DNA of 64,000 nucleotides. Source: Streptomyces sp. MZ04. GTDB lineage: Bacteria; Actinomycetota; Actinomycetes; Streptomycetales; Streptomycetaceae. Of this stretch, positions 32,226-41,665 are shown piece after piece. Every line of letters starts with the position of its first letter. Positions within the stretch are counted from its first letter, which is position 1. The stretch is taken from the NCBI RefSeq assembly GCF_004684775.1, contig NZ_SRIC01000007.1, forward strand, positions 1-64,000, in the 5' to 3' direction. The translations under genes and the position numbers were made by a program. The notes below the pieces were generated by a model. That model was not told where the DNA came from. It did not search any database and worked only from the letters and a program-made list of their open reading frames with translations.

Positions 32226-32630
32226 GCACACCCCTGACAGAGACTTCCCAGCAAGCCGCGTCGGACGTTCAGAGATGAAGATCCGGTAAAGGCTCGCGCG
32301 TACCACGCCACTGTAGACGTTGCCCATACCTCGCCCTTCGCGGGGGTGGGGTCGTGTTGAGCGGCGTGTTGGGCGCCCTGGAAACGTCCGGAAACGCGGT
32401 GCGACACCCGTTCAGATGAGCGGCCCGGCACTCGTTCACACAGTCCATCTGAGCGGCTCCGACTTCACATGGTGAACGGCGTGGATCCCTTTCGGCAGGC
32501 GGATCCCGGCGCGTCCCGGCAGTCTGGAATGACTCGAAAAAATGCACGTCTTTACAGCGGTAGGCTCGACATCGGCCGGTGGGATCTACATCGCCGGCAT
32601 TCGACATGTGGAGAGGAGCCCTGACCCAGG
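32226..32630. other. Divergent promoter region between ctaB and tkt
   Basis: These 405 bases contain no coding frame I can support. They must hold both promoters. On the + strand TAGGCT (32561-32566), about 65 bases before the tkt GTG, is a good -10, but no clear -35 is paired with it. On the minus strand TACAGT near 32310-32315 is a possible ctaB -10. A GAGAGGAG ribosome site at 32611-32618 serves tkt. Confidence 0.6.
32561..32566 (+). promoter_or_regulatory. Candidate -10 of the pentose phosphate operon
   Basis: TAGGCT is a common vegetative -10 in streptomycetes and lies in the only gene-free stretch before the tkt-tal-zwf-opcA-pgl operon. The -35 is not obvious. Confidence 0.4.
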
Positions 32631-34742
32631 GTGAGCACCAAGCCGACCGCCACTGACCTCGAGTGGACCGAACTGGACCAGCGGGCTGTTGACACCGCCC
32701 GCGTCCTGGCCGCCGACGCCGTACAGAAGGTCGGCAACGGCCATCCGGGTACGGCCATGAGCCTCGCGCCTGCCGCGTACACCCTCTTCCAGAAGGTGAT
32801 GCGGCACGACCCCGCCGACGCCGAGTGGACCGGGCGCGACCGGTTCGTGCTGTCCGCGGGCCACTCGTCCCTGACCCTCTACATCCAGCTCTACCTGGCC
32901 GGCTTCGGCCTGGAGCTCGATGACCTGAAGGCGTTCCGCACCTGGGGTTCGAAGACCCCCGGCCACCCGGAGTACGGGCACACCACGGGCGTGGAGACGA
33001 CGACGGGCCCGCTGGGCCAGGGCGTCGCGAACGCCGTGGGCATGGCGATGGCCGCCCGCTACGAGCGTGGCCTGTTCGACCCGGAGGCCGCCGATGGCGA
33101 GTCGCCGTTCGACCACTACATCTACGCGATCGCCGGTGACGGCTGCCTCCAGGAGGGCATCTCCTCGGAGGCGTCCTCGCTGGCCGGGCACCAGAAGCTC
33201 GGCAACCTCGTGCTGCTGTGGGACGACAACCACATCTCCATCGAGGGCGACACGGAGACGGCCGTCTCCGAGGACACCATCAAGCGGTACGAGGCCTACG
33301 GCTGGCACGTCCAGCGCGTGGAGCCCAAGGAGAACGGCGACCTCGACCCGGCCGCCCTCTACGCCGCGATCCAGGCCGCGAAGGCGGTGACGGACAAGCC
33401 GTCCTTCATCGCGATGCGCTCGATCATCGCCTGGCCCGCGCCGAACGCGCAGAACACCGAGGCCGCGCACGGCTCGGCGCTCGGCGCCGACGAGGTCGCG
33501 GCCACCAAGCGTGTCCTCGGCTTCGACCCGGAGCAGAGCTTCGAGGTCGCCGACGAGGTCCTCGCGCACGCCCGCGAGGCGCTCGACCGCGGCCGTGACG
33601 CCAAGGCCGAGTGGGAGAAGGGCTTCGCCGCCTGGCGCACCGCTTCCCCGGAGCGCGCCGCGGAGTTCGACCGCATCGCCGCGGGCGAGCTGCCGGCCGG
33701 CTGGGAGGAGAAGCTCCCGGTCTTCGAGGCGGGCAAGGGCGTCGCGACGCGTGCCGCGTCCGGCAAGGTCCTGCAGGCGCTCGGCGCGGTCGTCCCCGAG
33801 CTGTGGGGCGGCTCGGCCGACCTCGCGGGCTCGAACAACACGACGATCGACAAGACGTCGTCGTTCCTCCCTGCGGACAACCCGCTGCCGGAGGCCGACC
33901 CGTACGGCCGCACGATCCACTTCGGCATCCGCGAGCACTCCATGGCCGCGGAGATGAACGGCATCGCGCTGCACGGCGGCACCCGCATCTACGGCGGCAC
34001 CTTCCTGGTGTTCTCCGACTACATGCGCAACGCCGTCCGCCTGTCCGCGCTGATGCACCTGCCGGTGACGTACGTGTGGACGCACGACTCCATCGGTCTC
34101 GGCGAGGACGGCCCGACGCACCAGCCGGTCGAGCACCTGGCATCGCTGCGCGCCATCCCGGGCCTGAACGTGGTCCGCCCGGCGGACGCGAACGAGACCA
34201 CCGTCGCGTGGCGCGAGATCCTCAAGCGCTACACCAAGGTGTTCGGCAAGGGCGCCCCGCACGGCCTGGCGCTGACCCGTCAGGGCGTGCCGACGTACGA
34301 CCGCGAGGTCACCGAGGGCGCGGCCAAGGGCGGCTACGTCCTGTTCGAGGCCGACGGCCCCGCCCCCGAGGTCGTCCTCATCGGCACCGGCTCCGAGGTG
34401 CACCTCGCCGTCGAGGCGCGCGAGCAGCTGCAGGCGGCCGGCGTCCCGACGCGCGTCGTCTCGATGCCGTGCGTCGAGTGGTTCGAGGAGCAGGACCAGA
34501 GCTACCGCGACAGCGTGCTTCCGCCGTCGGTGAAGGCGCGCGTGGCGGTCGAGGCGGGCATCGGCCTGACCTGGCACCGCTTCGTGGGCGACGCCGGGCG
34601 CATCGTGTCGCTGGAGCACTTCGGTGCTTCCGCGGACGGCAAGGTGCTGTTCCGTGAGTTCGGGTTCACTGCCGACGCGGTCACCGCGGCCGCCCGGGCT
34701 GCATTGGATTCAACTACTGAGATCGACGCCGCTCAGCGCTGA
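32631..34742 (+). CDS. tkt: Transketolase
   Basis: This is a 703-residue TPP enzyme moving two-carbon units in the non-oxidative pentose phosphate pathway. GTG 32631 is the first codon after GAGAGGAG. The N-terminal domain has [33 protein letters not shown] and the TPP motif GDGCLQEG followed by DDNHIS. The middle domain has [20 protein letters not shown] and [20 protein letters not shown]. The C-terminal domain follows from about residue 560. It heads the operon with transaldolase 35 bases on. Confidence 0.97.
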   Translation: MSTKPTATDLEWTELDQRAVDTARVLAADAVQKVGNGHPGTAMSLAPAAYTLFQKVMRHDPADAEWTGRDRFVLSAGHSSLTLYIQLYLAGFGLELDDLKAFRTWGSKTPGHPEYGHTTGVETTTGPLGQGVANAVGMAMAARYERGLFDPEAADGESPFDHYIYAIAGDGCLQEGISSEASSLAGHQKLGNLVLLWDDNHISIEGDTETAVSEDTIKRYEAYGWHVQRVEPKENGDLDPAALYAAIQAAKAVTDKPSFIAMRSIIAWPAPNAQNTEAAHGSALGADEVAATKRVLGFDPEQSFEVADEVLAHAREALDRGRDAKAEWEKGFAAWRTASPERAAEFDRIAAGELPAGWEEKLPVFEAGKGVATRAASGKVLQALGAVVPELWGGSADLAGSNNTTIDKTSSFLPADNPLPEADPYGRTIHFGIREHSMAAEMNGIALHGGTRIYGGTFLVFSDYMRNAVRLSALMHLPVTYVWTHDSIGLGEDGPTHQPVEHLASLRAIPGLNVVRPADANETTVAWREILKRYTKVFGKGAPHGLALTRQGVPTYDREVTEGAAKGGYVLFEADGPAPEVVLIGTGSEVHLAVEAREQLQAAGVPTRVVSMPCVEWFEEQDQSYRDSVLPPSVKARVAVEAGIGLTWHRFVGDAGRIVSLEHFGASADGKVLFREFGFTADAVTAAARAALDSTTEIDAAQR

Positions 34743-34777
34743 CGCCGACATACCATCAAGTAGGAGATGTAATTCCC

Positions 34778-35896
34778 ATGACAGACGCACTCAAGCGCCT
34801 CTCCGACGAAGGCGTCGCGATCTGGCTGGACGACCTGTCGCGCAAGCGGATCACGTCCGGCAACCTCGCCGAACTGATCGACCAGAGCCACGTCGTGGGT
34901 GTCACCACGAACCCGTCGATCTTCCAGAAGGCGATCAGCAGCGGTGACGGTTACGAGCAGCAGCTCGCCGACCTCGCCGCCCGCAAGGTCACCGTCGAAG
35001 AGGCCATCCGCATGATCACGACGGCGGACGTCCGTGACGCCGCCGACATCCTGCGCCCGGTGTTCGACGCGACGGGCGGCCAGGACGGCCGCGTGTCGAT
35101 CGAGGTCGACCCGCGCCTGGCGCACAACACCGAGGCGACGGTCGCCGAGGCCAAGCAGCTCGCCTGGCTGGTGGACCGTCCCAACACCCTCATCAAGATC
35201 CCGGCGACGAAGGCGGGCCTGCCCGCGATCACCGAGGTCATCGGCAAGGGCATCAGCGTGAACGTGACGCTGATCTTCTCGCTCGAGCGCTACCGCGAGG
35301 TCATGGACGCGTACCTGGCGGGCCTGGAGAAGGCGAAGGCCGCGGGCCTGGACCTCTCCAAGATCCACTCGGTGGCGTCCTTCTTCGTGTCCCGCGTGGA
35401 CACCGAGATCGACAAGCGCCTCGACGCCCTGGGCACCGACGAGGCCAAGGCCCTCAAGGGCAAGGCCGCGCTCGCCAACGCGCGTCTGGCGTACGAGGCG
35501 TACGAGGAGGTCTTCTCCTCCGACCGCTGGGCCGCGCTCGACAAGGCGCAGGCCAACAAGCAGCGTCCGCTGTGGGCCTCGACCGGCGTCAAGGACCCGG
35601 CGTACAAGGACACCCTGTACGTCGACGACCTGGTCGCGCCGAACACGGTGAACACGATGCCGGAGGCCACCCTGGAGGCCACCGCCGACCACGGCCAGAT
35701 CACCGGCAACACCGTGGCGGGCACGTACGACGCCTCGCGCGGCGAGATCGAGGCCGTCGAGAAGCTCGGCGTCAGCTACGACGATGTCGTGCAGCTTCTG
35801 GAGGACGAGGGCGTCGACAAGTTCGAGGCGTCCTGGAACGACCTGCTCAAGTCCACCGAGGCGGAGCTCAAGCGCCTCACCCCTTCGGAGGGCTGA
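34778..35896 (+). CDS. tal: Transaldolase
   Basis: This is a 372-residue transaldolase of the longer actinobacterial type. The Schiff-base lysine is in [16 protein letters not shown], and [15 protein letters not shown] and [15 protein letters not shown] are family signatures. AGGAG lies 11 bases before ATG. It exchanges dihydroxyacetone units between sugar phosphates in the cytoplasm. It sits between tkt and zwf; zwf starts five bases after its stop. Confidence 0.97.
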   Translation: MTDALKRLSDEGVAIWLDDLSRKRITSGNLAELIDQSHVVGVTTNPSIFQKAISSGDGYEQQLADLAARKVTVEEAIRMITTADVRDAADILRPVFDATGGQDGRVSIEVDPRLAHNTEATVAEAKQLAWLVDRPNTLIKIPATKAGLPAITEVIGKGISVNVTLIFSLERYREVMDAYLAGLEKAKAAGLDLSKIHSVASFFVSRVDTEIDKRLDALGTDEAKALKGKAALANARLAYEAYEEVFSSDRWAALDKAQANKQRPLWASTGVKDPAYKDTLYVDDLVAPNTVNTMPEATLEATADHGQITGNTVAGTYDASRGEIEAVEKLGVSYDDVVQLLEDEGVDKFEASWNDLLKSTEAELKRLTPSEG

Positions 35897-35901
35897 CCAT
35901 C

Positions 35902-37425
35902 TTGTCAAGCAGCAATCCGCTGCGTGACGCCGCAGACCGACGGCTCCCGCGTATCGCGGGGCCGTCGGGCCTGGTCATCTTTGGCGTCACGGGCGATTTG
36001 TCCCGTAAAAAGCTGATGCCCGCTGTCTATGACCTCGCCAACCGAGGCCTTCTTCCGCCGGGCTTTTCCCTTATTGGTTTCGCCCGGCGCGAGTGGCAGG
36101 ACGAGGACTTCGCGCAGGAGGTGCACGACGCGGTCAAGCAGCACGCGCGCACACCCTTCCGCGAGGAGGTCTGGCAGCAGCTGATCCAGGGCATGCGCTT
36201 CGTCCAGGGCAACTTCGACGACGACGACGCCTTCGAGCAGCTCAAGGCCACCATCCAGGACCTCGACAAGGCGCAGGGCACGGGCGGCAACTTCGCCTTC
36301 TATCTCTCCGTGCCGCCGAAGTTCTTCCCCGACGTCGTCCAGCAGCTCAAGAAGCACGGGCTCGCGGACGCCCCCGACGGGTCCTGGCGGCGCGCGGTCA
36401 TCGAGAAGCCCTTCGGGCACAACCTGGCCTCCGCCCAGGACCTCAACTCGATCGTGCACGAGGTGTTCGCCCCGGACCAGGTGTTCCGGATCGACCACTA
36501 CCTCGGCAAGGAGACCGTCCAGAACATCCTGGCGCTGCGCTTCGCCAACCAGATGTTCGAGCCGATCTGGAACCGGTCGTACGTGGACCACATCCAGATC
36601 ACCATGGCCGAGGACATCGGCATCGGCGGCCGCGCCGGCTACTACGACGGCATCGGCGCCGCCCGCGACGTCATCCAGAACCACCTGCTCCAGCTGATGG
36701 CGCTGACTGCGATGGAGGAGCCCGCCTCCTTCGACGCGGACGCGCTCGTCGCCGAGAAGGCGAAGGTTCTGGGCGCCGTCCGGCTGCCCAAGGACCTCGG
36801 CGAGAGCACCGTCCGCGGGCAGTACGCGGCGGGCTGGCAGGGCGGCGAGAAGGCCGTCGGCTATCTCCAGGAAGACGGCATCGACCCCAAGTCGAAGACC
36901 GACACCTACGCGGCCATCAAGCTGGAGGTGGACAACCGGCGCTGGGCGGGCGTCCCCTTCTACCTGCGCACGGGCAAGCGTCTGGGCCGTCGCGTCACGG
37001 AGATCGCGGTCGTCTTCCAGCGCGCGCCCCACTCGCCCTTCGACCACACGGCGACGGAGGAGCTGGGTCAGAACGCGATCGTCATCCGCGTCCAGCCCGA
37101 CGAGGGCATCACGGTCCGGTTCGGCTCGAAGGTGCCCGGCACCTCGATGGAGATCCGGGACGTGTCGATGGACTTCGCGTACGGCGAGTCCTTCACCGAG
37201 TCAAGCCCCGAGGCGTACGAGCGTCTGATCCTGGACGTCCTGCTCGGCGACGCCAACCTCTTCCCGCGCACGGAGGAGGTCGAGCTGTCCTGGAACATCC
37301 TCGACCCGATCGAGGAGTACTGGGACAGGCACGGCAAGCCCGCGCAGTACGCGGCAGGCACCTGGGGCCCGACCGAGGCGGACGAAATGCTCGCACGAGA
37401 CGGACGGAGCTGGCGTCGGCCATGA
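35902..37425 (+). CDS. zwf: Glucose-6-phosphate dehydrogenase
   Basis: This is a 507-residue enzyme that opens the oxidative pentose phosphate pathway and makes NADPH. TTG 35902 is chosen because it gives the family length, starts the conserved SSSNPLRDAADRRLP and has GGAGG in the end of tal; the frame is open further upstream but overlaps tal. The cofactor motif is GVTGDLSRKKLMPA (28-41), the catalytic motif RIDHYLGKE is present, with KPFGHN before it. The stop overlaps the opcA start (ATGA). Confidence 0.96.
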   Translation: MSSSNPLRDAADRRLPRIAGPSGLVIFGVTGDLSRKKLMPAVYDLANRGLLPPGFSLIGFARREWQDEDFAQEVHDAVKQHARTPFREEVWQQLIQGMRFVQGNFDDDDAFEQLKATIQDLDKAQGTGGNFAFYLSVPPKFFPDVVQQLKKHGLADAPDGSWRRAVIEKPFGHNLASAQDLNSIVHEVFAPDQVFRIDHYLGKETVQNILALRFANQMFEPIWNRSYVDHIQITMAEDIGIGGRAGYYDGIGAARDVIQNHLLQLMALTAMEEPASFDADALVAEKAKVLGAVRLPKDLGESTVRGQYAAGWQGGEKAVGYLQEDGIDPKSKTDTYAAIKLEVDNRRWAGVPFYLRTGKRLGRRVTEIAVVFQRAPHSPFDHTATEELGQNAIVIRVQPDEGITVRFGSKVPGTSMEIRDVSMDFAYGESFTESSPEAYERLILDVLLGDANLFPRTEEVELSWNILDPIEEYWDRHGKPAQYAAGTWGPTEADEMLARDGRSWRRP

Positions 37426-38456
37426 AGATCGACCTTACGGACACCACGTCCAGCAAGATCAACAAAGCGCTCGTCATGGGCCGCAGGGCGATCGGCACCC
37501 CGGCCGTCGGCATGGTGCTCACCCTCGTCATCGTCACCGACGAGGAGAACGCCTACGACGCCCTGAAGGCCGCCAACGAAGCGTCCCGCGAGCACCCTTC
37601 GCGCACCCTGGTCGTCATCAAGCGCGCCGCGCGCTCGCCCCGTGACCGCACCAGCTCGCGCCTGGACGCCGAGGTGCGGGTGGGCGCGGACGCGGGCACC
37701 GGCGAGACGGTCGTCCTGCGGCTTTACGGCGAGGTCATCAACCACGCCCAGTCGGTCGTCCTGCCGCTGCTGCTCCCCGACGCCCCCGTGGTCGTCTGGT
37801 GGCCGGTGAACGCCCCGCTGGACCCGTCCAACGACCCGCTGGGCGCCCTGGCCCAGCGCCGCGTCACGGACACCTACGCCGCGGAGCAGCCGGTCCACGA
37901 GCTGGCCGCGCGCGCCGAGGCGTACCACCCCGGCGACACGGACCTGTCCTGGACCCGGATCACGCCGTGGCGCTCGATGCTCGCGGCCGCACTCGACCAG
38001 GTCACCTGCAAGGTCACCTCGGTCGAGGTGGAGGGCGAAGAGTTCAACCCGAGCTGCGAGCTGCTCGGTATGTGGCTCGCGGACCGGCTCGACGTCCCCG
38101 TGAAGCGCTCGCTCTCGGCGGGCCCGGGTCTGACCTGCGTACGCATGGAAACCGACTGCGGTCCCATCGTGCTCGGCCGCCCCGACGGCTCGCTCGCCAC
38201 GCTCTCAGTCCAGGGGCAGCCCGACCGCGCGGTGGCGCTCAAGCGCCGCGAGACGGCCGAGCTGATCGCCGAGGAGCTGCGCCGCCTGGACCCGGACGAC
38301 ACCTACGCCTCCGCGCTGAGGTACGGCGTGGAGCGGCTCGGTGAGCCCGCGGCGCAGACGGCGGCGCCGGCTGCCGAGCAGCCCGCCGACGAGCCGAAGA
38401 AGGCGGACCGGGCTCCGGCCAAGAAGGCACCGGCGAAGAAGGCGGCGGCGAAGTGA
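37422..38456 (+). CDS. opcA: OpcA, glucose-6-phosphate dehydrogenase assembly protein
   Basis: This is a 344-residue protein whose ATG overlaps the zwf stop. OpcA proteins are needed for full activity of G6PDH in cyanobacteria and actinobacteria. Conserved parts include KINKALVMGRRAIGTPAVGMVLTLVIVTDE, VLPLLLPDAPVVVWWPVNAP and WTRITPWRSMLAAALDQV. The last 30 residues are a Lys/Ala/Pro-rich tail (EQPADEPKKADRAPAKKAPA and on), reminiscent of histone-like tails and probably disordered. The stop overlaps the pgl start. Confidence 0.95.
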   Translation: MKIDLTDTTSSKINKALVMGRRAIGTPAVGMVLTLVIVTDEENAYDALKAANEASREHPSRTLVVIKRAARSPRDRTSSRLDAEVRVGADAGTGETVVLRLYGEVINHAQSVVLPLLLPDAPVVVWWPVNAPLDPSNDPLGALAQRRVTDTYAAEQPVHELAARAEAYHPGDTDLSWTRITPWRSMLAAALDQVTCKVTSVEVEGEEFNPSCELLGMWLADRLDVPVKRSLSAGPGLTCVRMETDCGPIVLGRPDGSLATLSVQGQPDRAVALKRRETAELIAEELRRLDPDDTYASALRYGVERLGEPAAQTAAPAAEQPADEPKKADRAPAKKAPAKKAAAK

Positions 38457-39232
38457 GCGCGGCCCCGCAGCTCGTCGTGCACCGCGACAAGGAGCTGATG
38501 GCGCAGGCCGCGGCGGCCCGCCTCATCACGAAGATCGTCGACGCGCAGTCCGCCAGGGGCTATGCGTCGGTGGTCCTCACCGGCGGCCGCAACGGCAACG
38601 GCCTTCTGGCGGCGCTGAGTTCGGCCCCGGCGAAGGACGCGGTCGACTGGTCGCGCCTCGACCTGTGGTGGGGCGACGAGCGCTTCCTGCCGGACGGCGA
38701 CCCGGAGCGCAACTACACCCAGGCCCGGGAGGCGCTGCTCGACTCGGTGCCGCTCAACCCGGCGCGGGTGCATCCGATGCCCGCTTCGGACGGCGCCTAC
38801 GAGCCGGACGCGGCCGCCGAGGTCTACGCGGCCGAGCTCGCCGCGGCCGCGGGGCCCGAGGACCACGGCCCGGTGCCGACGTTCGACGTGCTGATGCTGG
38901 GCGTCGGCCCGGACACCCATGTCGCCTCGCTCTTCCCGGAGCTGCCCGCGGTCCGCGAGACGGAGCGCACGGTGGTCGGCGTGCACGGCGCGCCCAAGCC
39001 GCCGCCCACCCGCATCACGCTCACGCTCCCGGCGATCCGGGCGGCCCGCGAGGTGTGGCTGCTCGCGGCGGGCGAGGACAAGGCGAACGCCGCGGCGATC
39101 GCCCTCTCCGGCGCGGGCGAGATCCAGGCACCGGCGGCGGGCGCGTACGGCAGGTCGCGGACGCTGTGGCTGCTGGACGCGGCGGCGGCCTCGCAGCTGC
39201 CGCGCGATCTGTATCCGCCGGCTTCGGCCTGA
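38453..39232 (+). CDS. pgl: 6-phosphogluconolactonase
   Basis: This is a 259-residue DevB/Pgl-type lactonase acting directly after G6PDH. GTG 38453 overlaps the opcA stop. Motifs are VVLTGGRNGNGLLAAL (sugar isomerase-like fold), WWGDERFLPDGDPERNY, DVLMLGVGPDTHVASLFPE, where the usual GMGPDGHTASLFP has Thr for Gly-His context, and ITLTLPAIRAAREVWLLAAGEDKA. It closes the operon at a long terminator. The variant GPDTH still contains the expected His. Confidence 0.95.
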   Translation: MSAAPQLVVHRDKELMAQAAAARLITKIVDAQSARGYASVVLTGGRNGNGLLAALSSAPAKDAVDWSRLDLWWGDERFLPDGDPERNYTQAREALLDSVPLNPARVHPMPASDGAYEPDAAAEVYAAELAAAAGPEDHGPVPTFDVLMLGVGPDTHVASLFPELPAVRETERTVVGVHGAPKPPPTRITLTLPAIRAAREVWLLAAGEDKANAAAIALSGAGEIQAPAAGAYGRSRTLWLLDAAAASQLPRDLYPPASA

Positions 39233-39247
39233 CGGCAGCGACGACGC

Positions 39248-39294
39248 ACGCGCCGCGGCCCGGTCCTCCTCGTGGGGACCGGGCCGCGGCGCGT
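39248..39294. terminator. Long bidirectional terminator
   Basis: A stem of 19 bp (ACGCGCCGCGGCCCGGTCC at 39248-39266, complement 39276-39294) with a 9-base loop separates the pentose phosphate operon from the facing sugar transporter operon. Confidence 0.85.
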
Positions 39295-39345
39295 CGTACG
39301 TACGGGCAACTCTCGTAGGTACGGTCAACGCCCGTATGCGCGGGC

Positions 39346-40269
39346 TCACTTGACGGAGCCCGCCATCACCCCCTGCACGAAGTGCCGCTGGAACGCGAAG
39401 AACACGACCACCGGGACGACCAGCGAGAGGAACGCACCGGGCGCGAGCACGTCGATGTTGCTGCCGAACTGGCGGATCTGCGACTGCAGTTCCACGGTCA
39501 GCGGCTGCGAGGAACTGTCGGCGAAGAGCAGCGCCACCAGCATGTCGTTCCACACCCAGAGGAACTGGAAGATGGCCAGGCTCGCGATGGCCGGACGCCC
39601 CACCGGCAGCACGAGCCGCGTGAAGATCCGCCACTCGGTCCCGCCGTCCATCCGGGCCGCCTCCAGCATCTCCTTCGGTATCTCCGCGAAGTAGTTGCGC
39701 AGCAGGAAGACGGCGAACGGCAGTCCGTAGGCGACGTGGAAGAGCACCACGCCCGGGATGGTGCCGAAAAGACCCAGCTCGCCGAAGAGTTTGGCCACCG
39801 GAAGCAGGCCGATCTGCATCGGCACCACGAGCAGCGCCACCACGAGCAGGAACAGCGGGTCCCGGCCGGGGAACTCCAGCCAGGCGAAGGCGTACGCGGC
39901 GAGGGCCGCGATGACGACGACCAGAGCGGTGGCGGGCACCGAGATCAGGACGGTGTTCCAGAACGCCTTCGTCATCCCGGTGTTGTCGAGCAGCGCCGAG
40001 TAGTTGTCGAAGGAAAGCTGTGCCGGGCTGCTCAGAGAGGTCCACCAGCCGCCGCTCGCGGTGTCCTTGGCGGAGCGCAGCGAGGAGAGGAAGAGCCCGG
40101 CGAGCGGGGTGATCCAGACCAGCGCGACGACCACGAGGAACGCCTGGACCAGGCTGCTGCCGAGCCAGCGGCCGATGCGGCCCTTGGGGCGGGGGCGGGT
40201 GGCGGGTGCGACGGCCGCCGGTTCCTTGTCCGGCGTCACGGCCTGCCGGTCGGGAGTGGTGACGGTCAT
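39346..40269 (-). CDS. Carbohydrate ABC permease, MalG type
   Basis: This 307-residue permease has six hydrophobic segments. Its ATG overlaps the stop of the MalF-type gene. The EAA loop that contacts the ATPase is EMLEAARMDGGTEWRIFTRLVLPVGRP. The C-terminus (FAFQRHFVQGVMAGSVK) is the standard ending of MalG-type subunits. No ATPase gene is in the operon, as usual in streptomycetes, where the shared MsiK-type ATPase is encoded elsewhere. It is the last gene of the operon. Confidence 0.94.
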   Translation of the reverse strand: MTVTTPDRQAVTPDKEPAAVAPATRPRPKGRIGRWLGSSLVQAFLVVVALVWITPLAGLFLSSLRSAKDTASGGWWTSLSSPAQLSFDNYSALLDNTGMTKAFWNTVLISVPATALVVVIAALAAYAFAWLEFPGRDPLFLLVVALLVVPMQIGLLPVAKLFGELGLFGTIPGVVLFHVAYGLPFAVFLLRNYFAEIPKEMLEAARMDGGTEWRIFTRLVLPVGRPAIASLAIFQFLWVWNDMLVALLFADSSSQPLTVELQSQIRQFGSNIDVLAPGAFLSLVVPVVVFFAFQRHFVQGVMAGSVK

Positions 40270-41660
40270 GACTGACTCCTGCGGAAGCGGCGGACGTTGA
40301 ACACCATGGCGGGGATCACCAGGAGCAGCAGGAGCATGCCGAGCGCGCTGCCGAGGCCCTGGTTGTTGCCGCCGCCGAAGGAGACGAGCCACATCTGGGT
40401 GGCGAGGACCGTGGCGTCCTCCTGCACGGGCCCCGGCGCGATGATGTAGACGAGGTCGAATACCTTCATCACGTTGATCACCAGGGTCACGAAGACCACG
40501 GTGAGGACGGGCGCGAGCAGCGGCACGGTGATCCGGCGGAAGACCTGCCACTCACTGGCGCCGTCCATCCGGGCCGCTTCCAGGGCATCGCGCGGCAGCG
40601 ACGCGAGCCCGGCGCCGATGAGCACCATGGCGAAGCCCGTCCAGATCCACAGATACGCGCCGATGATGGCCGGGGTGACGAGGGCCGGGCCCAGCCAGGA
40701 GACGCCTTCGTAGGGCGCGGCGAAGTTCTTCGCGGGCAGGTGCACGGTGTACGTCGCACCGGGGTCGAGGTCCGTGAAGCGGAAGGAGCCGTCGGTGCCG
40801 GTGGTGGCGCTCGCGACCGTCTCGCCGCCCCGCACCGCCTCCACCCGCATCTGGGGCAGTCCGCTCTCGGCCCGGTCCGTCTCGCCCTGCTTCCCTCCCC
40901 CGCCGGGTATGAAGTCCAGGTAGACGACACCGCGCAGCTCGTGCGCGCCGGCCGTCCGCCCGGCCGCCGCGTACGCGGGCTCGGCGTCCTCGGGCAGGTC
41001 CTTGGGCGCGACGCCGACGAGCCCGAGGCCGACCGTGTGGCCGGGGGACGCGGCGGCGGTCGTGCGGTACGAGCCGTCGGCGCCCTTGGTCAGGCCCTGG
41101 CCGTCACGGGCACGCGCGGTCGGGTAGGAGGAGGTGCCCTCGAAGGCGTCGTGCACGCCCACGACGGCGGCGTTCAGGACGCCCTTGTCGGGGTCCTCGT
41201 CGTACGCGAGCCGGAAGATGATGCCCGCGGCGAGGAAGGAGACCGCCATGGGCATGAAGAGGAGCAGCTTGAACGCGGTGGCCCAGCGGATCTTCTCGAC
41301 CAGGACGGCGAGGATCAGGCCGAGCCCGGTGAGCAGGGTCGGGGCGATGACCACCCAGATGACGCTGTTGCGGATGGCCTTGAGCGTGGCCGGGTCGCGG
41401 AACATCTCGGTGTAGTTGTCGCCGCCGACGAACTTCGTGCCGGAGGCGTCGAAGAGGCTGCGTCCCGCCGAGAACAGCACGGGGTAGACGACGAGGGCGC
41501 CGAGCAGGAGCAGGGCGGGAAGGACGAAGACGACGGCGATGACCCGCCCGCGGCGCCTGCGCCGGGCGGCCTCGGTGCCCGGGGGCCTCGGGGCCTTGCC
41601 GGCGGCGCCCGGCGTCTTGGCGGCCGGCGGGCTCGGCGTCCCGGCGGAGGTGGCGGTCAT
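40266..41660 (-). CDS. Carbohydrate ABC permease, MalF type, with inserted extracellular domain
   Basis: This is a 464-residue permease, about 160 residues longer than usual. TM segments lie at about 40-62, 95-120 and 130-150, then after a large insert from about 325 on, with the EAA loop DALEAARMDGASEWQVFRRITVP near the end. Residues 155-325 are the insert, placed in an external loop: a linker with charged repeats, then residues 241-310 (ELRGVVYLDFIPGGGG, RVEAVRGGETVASATTGTDG, SFRFTDLDPGATYTVHLP) resembling an SdrD-B/CNA-B prealbumin-like beta-sandwich. The start follows the binding-protein stop by five bases. Confidence 0.92.
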   Translation of the reverse strand: MTATSAGTPSPPAAKTPGAAGKAPRPPGTEAARRRRRGRVIAVVFVLPALLLLGALVVYPVLFSAGRSLFDASGTKFVGGDNYTEMFRDPATLKAIRNSVIWVVIAPTLLTGLGLILAVLVEKIRWATAFKLLLFMPMAVSFLAAGIIFRLAYDEDPDKGVLNAAVVGVHDAFEGTSSYPTARARDGQGLTKGADGSYRTTAAASPGHTVGLGLVGVAPKDLPEDAEPAYAAAGRTAGAHELRGVVYLDFIPGGGGKQGETDRAESGLPQMRVEAVRGGETVASATTGTDGSFRFTDLDPGATYTVHLPAKNFAAPYEGVSWLGPALVTPAIIGAYLWIWTGFAMVLIGAGLASLPRDALEAARMDGASEWQVFRRITVPLLAPVLTVVFVTLVINVMKVFDLVYIIAPGPVQEDATVLATQMWLVSFGGGNNQGLGSALGMLLLLLVIPAMVFNVRRFRRSQS

Positions 41661-41665
41661 GGCGA

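Noticed and set aside
32586..34619. Open frame of 677 codons on the minus strand through tkt
   Set aside because: Transketolase on the + strand is certain; the antisense frame has no recognisable motif.
36093..38456. Long + strand frame across zwf that joins the opcA frame
   Set aside because: The upstream part is a shadow of zwf; the real opcA begins at ATG 37422 with an ATGA overlap.
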